DNA from: Bacillus sp. 522_BSPC
GTDB lineage: Bacteria; Bacillota; Bacilli; Bacillales; Cytobacillaceae
Reading direction: 5' to 3'
Assembly: GCF_001076885.1 (NCBI RefSeq)
Contig: NZ_JVDT01000084.1
Span: forward strand, 1 to 64,000
DNA: 64,000 nucleotides
Shown here: one piece after another, positions 57,007 to 64,000 of the stretch
Numbering within the stretch: position 1 is the stretch's first letter
Layout of the letters: every line of letters starts with the position of its first letter
Program-made: the position numbers and the translations under genes
Notes under the pieces: generated by a model
What the model was told of the DNA's origin: nothing
The model's database searches: none
What the model saw: the letters and a program-made list of their open reading frames with translations, nothing else

Positions 57007-58272
57007 TTGTATACAGTTATAGCTTTTATCATCATTTTTGGTGCGTTAGTATTTTTTCACGAATTAGGGCATTTCGTTTTAGCTAAGCGTGCAGGTATTT
57101 TATGCCGTGAATTTGCAATTGGAATGGGACCTAAAGTTCTTTCCTTAAAAAAAGGAGAAACCGTATATACGATTCGTCTTCTACCAATTGGTGGCTATGT
57201 CCGTATGGCAGGGGAAGATCCAGAAATGGTCGATATTAAACCTGGCCATCGAATCGGTTTAATCCTAAATGAAAAGGAAGAAGTAACCAAAATCATTATT
57301 AATAATAAAGAGAAGTATCCAAATGCACGTGTTATTAATGTTGAGGATGCTGATTTAGAACATAAGCTCTTCATTAAAGGCTATGTTGAGGATGACTTGG
57401 AGGAAAAACTGCTTGTTTTTCCTATTAAAAAAGACGCGGTCTTCGTTGAGAATGGTGTTGAAACACAGATTGCGCCATATGACCGTCAGTTTGCAAGTAA
57501 GTCATTAGGACAACGAACGCTTGCTATTTTTGCAGGTCCTGCCATGAACTTTGTACTAGCTTTCCTTATTTTTATCGTTATCGCTCTATTACAAGGGATT
57601 CCTTCGAATGAAGCTAAGCTTGGTAAGCTAACAGATGATGGGGTAGCAATTAGTGCTGGGTTACACGAAGGTGATAATGTAATAAGTATTGATGGCCAGT
57701 CGGTTGGATCATGGAAAGAAGTTGTTTCTATCATTCAAAAGAGTCCAGGGGAAAATTTAGAATTTCTTATTGATCGTAATGGACAAGAAATGACGATTGA
57801 TGTTACACCGAAGGAAACAGAAGTAGATGGGAAAACAATTGGGCTTGTTGGTGTATACAGCCCAATGGAAAAATCCCCATTAAAATCTATTCAATATGGA
57901 GCAACACAAACCTATACATGGACGAAAGATATTATTGGAGCAGTTGGAAAACTAGTAACAGGCCAATTTTCGATTGATGCATTAGGTGGTCCTGTAGCTA
58001 TTTATCAATCAACAGATACTGTTGCTCAATCAGGCGTCTATTCCTTAATGAATTGGGCGGCTGTCTTAAGCATTAACTTAGGAATTATGAATCTACTTCC
58101 ATTACCTGCATTGGATGGTGGACGCCTATTATTCTTTGCAATCGAAGCAGTTCGCGGTAAACCAATTGACCGACAAAAAGAAGGGTTGGTCCATTTTATT
58201 GGATTTGCTTTACTCATGCTGTTGATGATCGTTGTCACTTGGAATGATATCCAACGATTTTTTATACAGTAG
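57007..58272 (+). CDS. rseP: Intramembrane zinc protease RasP/RseP
   Basis: A 421-residue site-2 protease that cleaves anti-sigma factors and signal peptides within the membrane. The zinc motif HELGH (residues 18-22) is in the first helix; a PDZ domain lies at about 205-280, and the second zinc-site segment MNLLPLPALDGGRLLF comes near the C-terminus. The start is TTG at 57007 after AGGTGG. A terminator follows. Confidence 0.96.
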   Translation: MYTVIAFIIIFGALVFFHELGHFVLAKRAGILCREFAIGMGPKVLSLKKGETVYTIRLLPIGGYVRMAGEDPEMVDIKPGHRIGLILNEKEEVTKIIINNKEKYPNARVINVEDADLEHKLFIKGYVEDDLEEKLLVFPIKKDAVFVENGVETQIAPYDRQFASKSLGQRTLAIFAGPAMNFVLAFLIFIVIALLQGIPSNEAKLGKLTDDGVAISAGLHEGDNVISIDGQSVGSWKEVVSIIQKSPGENLEFLIDRNGQEMTIDVTPKETEVDGKTIGLVGVYSPMEKSPLKSIQYGATQTYTWTKDIIGAVGKLVTGQFSIDALGGPVAIYQSTDTVAQSGVYSLMNWAAVLSINLGIMNLLPLPALDGGRLLFFAIEAVRGKPIDRQKEGLVHFIGFALLMLLMIVVTWNDIQRFFIQ

Positions 58273-58281
58273 GATACTTTT

Positions 58282-58312
58282 CATTCCCCTTTTATAAGGG
58301 GAATGTTGTTTT
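58282..58312 (+). terminator. Intrinsic terminator after rseP
   Basis: CATTCCCCTT pairs with AAGGGGAATG (58282-58291 and 58296-58305), followed by a T-rich tract. Confidence 0.85.
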
Positions 58313-58392
58313 GTGGAGAAAAAATCAATCTAATCTATAGCTTTCTTCACAATAATAACAAACACATAAAAATATTAGAGGTGCAAACATAG

Positions 58393-60099
<1,707 letters not shown>

Positions 60100-60111
60100 T
60101 TGAAAAAAGAT

Positions 60112-60156
60112 AAAAAGAAAAAGATTTAGCCAATTGCTAAATCTTTTTCTTTTTGT
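60112..60156 (+). terminator. Strong intrinsic terminator after proS
   Basis: A 19-base-pair perfect stem (60112-60130 with 60136-60154), a five-base loop, and T-rich on the 3' side. It is symmetric enough that it could also act on the opposite strand. Confidence 0.93.
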
Positions 60157-60255
60157 GTATTCGATTGTATGCTAAACTGCATTAAGTAAAAGAACAGATT
60201 TTCTGTGCTATAATTATTTTTATAGAATTTAGTAAGATTGGAAGGAGCGACATAA

Positions 60256-63172
60256 ATGAGTGATATACAGGGGAAAGTAGATCGTTTCCAGATTTTGTTG
60301 CAGCAATTGCAATTCACAGACGATCAATATATTTCCCATTTTCGCAACGCCAGCATTGAAAAAATTGTTGTCGAAAAGCGATCCAAGAAATGGCATTTTC
60401 ATTTTTTGTTTGACGATATCATTCCATTTCAAGTCTATCAATTATTTACTGCAAAGTTAAGAAGTAGCTTTTCTCATATTGCTACTATTACGTATGATAT
60501 TCGAGTAAGAAATGGAATCGTCACAGATGTATTAATTCGTGACTATTGGTCTGCATGTATAGAGGAAATGCAAGGAATCTCTCCACCGCTTTTAAAATTA
60601 TTAAATGAGCAAGTGCCTCAATTTAATGGAAATAAGCTAACCATTCAAGTGAGAAATGAAATGGAAGGTTTAGCGATTAAACGAAAATATGCTAACTTGA
60701 TTACCGATGCCTATCAATATTTTGGTTTTCCTGCAATGAGTTTAGATACAGAAATTGTACAGGAAAAATCGAATTCAGAGTATGAACAATTTTTACTAGC
60801 GAAGCAAAAAGAGGACGAGGAAAGAGGAAAGCAAGCATTATTAGACATTCAGAAGATGGAAGCTGAAAAAGAAGCCGGCGATTCTCCAATACCTAGTGGT
60901 CCATTAACAATTGGATTAACGATTAAGGATGATAGTGACTATCGCCGTATGGAAGAGATAGTGGATGAAGAAAGACGTGTGACGGTCCAAGGCTATGTCT
61001 TTTTTGCTGAAACAAAAGAGCTTCGTAGTGGACGGACACTTCTAACCTTTAAAATTACAGATTACACAAGTTCTATTCTCGTAAAAATGTTCTCTCGTGA
61101 TAAAGAAGATGCAGCACTTTTCCAATTAGTCAAAAAGGGTATGTGGCTCAGAGCACGTGGAAGTATTCAAAATGATACCTTCGTTCGTGATTTAGTGATG
61201 ATTGGAAATGATTTAAATGAAATAAAGGCTGTTGAACGGAAAGATACAGCAAAAGAGGATGAAAAGAGAGTAGAATTGCATCTTCATACTCCAATGAGTC
61301 AAATGGATGCAGTTTCATCTGTTGCTACACTTGTTGGGCAAGCGAAAAAATGGGGGCACAAAGCGATAGCTATCACAGACCACGCTGTTGCGCAATCATT
61401 CCCAGAAGCGTTTGGAGCTGGAAAGAAAAACGATGTCAAAATTCTTTACGGAGTAGAGATGAATCTAGTGGACGATGGTGTACCGATTGCCTATAATCCA
61501 AAGGATATCGTGCTAGATGATGCCACGTATGTGGTATTTGACGTTGAGACAACAGGACTTTCAGCCGTATATAACACGATTATTGAGCTTGCAGCAGTGA
61601 AGATTCATAATGGGGAAATCATTGATCGATTTGAGTCATTTGCAAATCCGCATCATCGCCTTTCTGCGACAACGATAAATTTAACCGGTATTACTGATGA
61701 TATGGTAGAAAGTGCACCTGAAATTGATATTGTCTTACGTAAGTTTGCAGAGTGGACAGGCGATAGTATTTTGGTTGCCCATAATGCTTCGTTTGACGTT
61801 GGGTTTTTAAATGTCGGTTACCAGAAAGCGGGATTGCCAAAATCGACAAATGCGGTCATTGATACATTGGAATTAGGTAGATTCTTATATCCGGAAATGA
61901 AAAATCACCGGTTGAATACATTAGCGAAGAAATTTGATATTGAATTAACCCAGCATCACCGCGCGATATATGATGCAGAGGCGACGGGGTATCTTGCGTT
62001 GAAAATGCTGAAGGATGCTTCTGAAAAGGGAATTCTTAATCATAATCAATTAAATGATAATATGGGGCAGGGAAATGCATACCAAAGAGCTCGTCCTTAT
62101 CACTGTACCGTCCTTGCACAAACCGAGGTTGGCTTAAAAAATCTATTTAAGCTCGTATCAATTGCCCATATTAATTACTTCTATCGTGTTCCCCGTATTC
62201 CGAGATCTGTGTTGGAAAAATATAGAGAAGGTTTGCTAGTAGGCTCAGCCTGCGATAAAGGGGAAGTCTTTGAAGCGATGATGCAAAAGGCTCCTGAAGA
62301 AGTAGAAGATATTGCCCCATTTTATGATTATTTAGAGGTAATGCCAAAAGAGGTTTATGCTCATTTAATCGAAATGGAGCTAGTGCAAGATGAAAAAGCA
62401 TTAGAAGAAATAATCGGTAATATCGTAAAGCTAGGCGATAAATTAGACATACCTGTTGTCGCAACGGGAAATGTTCATTATCAAAATCCAAATGATAAGA
62501 TTTATCGAGAAATTTTGGTTGGATCACAAGGTGGAGCGAATCCACTGAATCGCCATAAGCTTCCAGATGTACATTTTAGAACAACGAATGAAATGTTAGA
62601 CTGTTTCACCTTCCTCGGCAAAGAAAAGGCAAAGGAAATAGTCGTCACAAATACAAATAAAATCGCTGATATGATTGATGTCATTAAACCAATCAAGGAT
62701 GATCTTTATACACCAAAAATTGAAGGCTCTGAAGAAGAAATGCGGGAAATGAGCTATGGAATGGCAAGACGGATTTATGGGGATGAACTTCCTGAAATCG
62801 TAGAAGCCCGTTTGGAAAAAGAACTGAAGAGTATTATTGGTCATGGATTTGCCGTTATTTATTTGATTTCTCATAAACTCGTGAAAAAATCATTAGATGA
62901 TGGATATTTAGTAGGTTCCCGTGGATCTGTTGGTTCTTCTTTTGTCGCCACGATGACAGAAATAACCGAGGTAAACCCACTTCCTCCTCATTATATTTGC
63001 GCAGAATGTAAATATTCGGAGTTCTTTAATGATGGTTCTGTTGGTTCTGGATTTGACTTGCCGGATAAAAATTGTCCTAACTGTGGGGCGCGGTTGAAGA
63101 AAGATGGTCATGATATTCCGTTTGAAACGTTCCTTGGATTTAAAGGGGATAAGGTACCTGATATTGATTTGA
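60256..63172 (+). CDS. polC: DNA polymerase III PolC, 5' exon (interrupted by a group II intron)
   Basis: The first 972 codons plus one base of the Gram-positive replicative polymerase. The order is: N-terminal domains (about 1-220), OB fold (about 235-320), first part of the PHP domain ([11 protein letters not shown] near 338), inserted DEDD proofreading exonuclease (Asp429 and Glu431 in FDVETTG), the rest of PHP, and the zinc region (CAEC...CPNCGA from 915). It reaches the catalytic PDIDL, with Asp969 and Asp971, then stops being PolC. Read without splicing, 15 intron-coded residues follow and the frame ends at 63219. The 3' exon is outside the window. GGAAGGAG precedes the ATG. Confidence 0.95.
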
Positions 63173-64000
63173 GTGCGCCACGTTATCAATTGAAAAGATT
63201 GGTCACTAGCTTTTGCTAGGAGAACTGTTAACTCAAAGTGTGGAATGATAGGGTAACGCCTTGAAACACACTCACTGAATCTGCGGCAAGCGAAGGAAAT
63301 AATGTAAATAGTTAAACTCGTTTGAAGCCCGCTAAAGTCGGCTGAAGTTTACCCTAACACATAATGGTGAGGCAAGACCCTAATAGAGTTGTAAACGATA
63401 GGCCGGGTGTCTACAAAACTTCTATGGTTAGTATGGATAGAGTTATCTGGACGAATCCTCGACTGACTCTTCGTGAATGTCACTAAGTAGAAATGCTTAG
63501 GGGTCCTAATAGGACTTTCTAGTGTGGATGAGTAAACGTTAGGTTATGAAAATCCATATAGCTTTATAGGAGCTATCAAGCTAGACGGAGTTTAGAGGAA
63601 ACCTACGGAAGTATGTATAGATAGAGTTAACGGAACGTGGGAAGCTTCGGAGACTTGAGGTGATTACACACCGATTGAAAGTCGTTCTTCAAAAAGCTCA
63701 GCTTGAGTATAATGAAGATTTGTCGAAGTGGCAGTAAAGCCGTAGTACCGATTGTAGGAACTGCTGATGACGACCAAATATACTGAATAGGTCCGAGGGA
63801 AAAACAGTTCTGAGGGAAGGGCTTGAGTAGTCTTTTACGATACAAATCCTACACAAGTCAGTATTCTTGTATGACTAAATAGAAACGAAAGCCTTTCTTG
63901 GAGGTGATTAGTTGGCTGACTTAATGGTTCAAAAGCTAAGAAATAACGAATATTTCAATGTTCAAGACACATTTGACCATTTGTATGCTGAAAGTAAAAA
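63173..64000 (+). mobile_element. Group II intron inserted in polC (5' part only)
   Basis: From 63173 the sequence starts GTGCG, the consensus 5' end of bacterial group II introns, and is non-coding for about 740 bases, with stem-rich segments, before an intron-encoded-protein frame starts at 63912. This matches domains I to IV of a group II intron with an ORF in domain IV. It is in the same orientation as polC. Removing it after the base at 63172 would restore the Asn codon expected in PolC (DIDLN). Domains V and VI and the 3' splice site lie beyond the window. Confidence 0.88.
63912..64000 (+). CDS. Group II intron-encoded protein (reverse transcriptase/maturase), N-terminal fragment
   Basis: The first 29 codons are open to the window edge. 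A TTG start at 63912 follows GGAGGTGA at 63900-63907; the next candidate, ATG at 63924, is too far from that site. LRNNEYFNVQDTFDHLYAES resembles the N-terminal region ahead of reverse transcriptase domain 0 in intron-encoded proteins. The reverse transcriptase motifs themselves are not within the window. Confidence 0.7.
   Translation, partial: MADLMVQKLRNNEYFNVQDTFDHLYAESK

Noticed and set aside
63627-63845. Minus-strand gene inside the intron
   Set aside because: It lies antisense to the structured intron RNA region and has no recognisable domain.

Overview
The window is chromosomal DNA from a low-GC, flagellated Bacillaceae bacterium (Bacillus in the broad sense; the genus cannot be fixed from this sequence alone). 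The gene order follows the Bacillus subtilis ylxM-ffh to polC segment almost gene for gene, and the proteins closely resemble B. subtilis and B. cereus homologues. Every confident gene lies on the + strand.

Layout. 1-357: a GC-richer block of intergenic repeats with no gene. 358-9495: a translation and protein-export block (ylxM, ffh, rpsP, khpA, ylqD, rimM, trmD, rplS, lepB, rbgA, rnhB), followed by ylqG-ylqH, which look like a shortened FliK/FlhB-type pair. 9785-11877: sucCD. 12124-15552: dprA and topA. 16036-19817: xerC-hslV-hslU-codY; trmFO, which lies between topA and xerC in B. subtilis, is not there. 20293-50210: the complete fla/che cluster from flgB to swrB, encoding basal body, MS ring, C ring, export gate, rod and hook proteins, FlhF/FlhG, the chemotaxis proteins CheY, CheB, CheA, CheW, CheC and CheD, and sigma-D. 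50361-53522: rpsB-tsf-pyrH-frr. 54234-60099: uppS-cdsA-dxr-rseP-proS (isoprenoid and phospholipid precursors, intramembrane protease, tRNA charging). 60256 to the end: polC, the replicative DNA polymerase.

Regulation visible in the sequence. Sigma-A type promoters lie before ylxM, rpsP, rplS, dprA, topA, xerC, flgB, rpsB and uppS. About a dozen intrinsic terminators separate the units. A near-perfect CodY box lies between the flgB promoter and the flgB start, directly after codY itself, which matches the known CodY control of motility. A strong terminator and a 722-base gap separate cheD from sigD.

The most striking feature is at the right edge. polC is interrupted at 63173, one base into the codon after the catalytic Asp-Ile-Asp-Leu motif, by a sequence that starts GTGCG and then carries non-coding structured-looking RNA sequence and the start of a further reading frame at 63912. 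This is the 5' part of a group II intron with a reverse-transcriptase-type intron-encoded protein; the 3' end lies beyond the window. The cell should need this intron to splice in order to make its essential replicase. Other points of interest are two families of intergenic repeats, a five-copy 21-base periodic motif, a possible 28-codon membrane peptide before uppS, and several leader hairpins.
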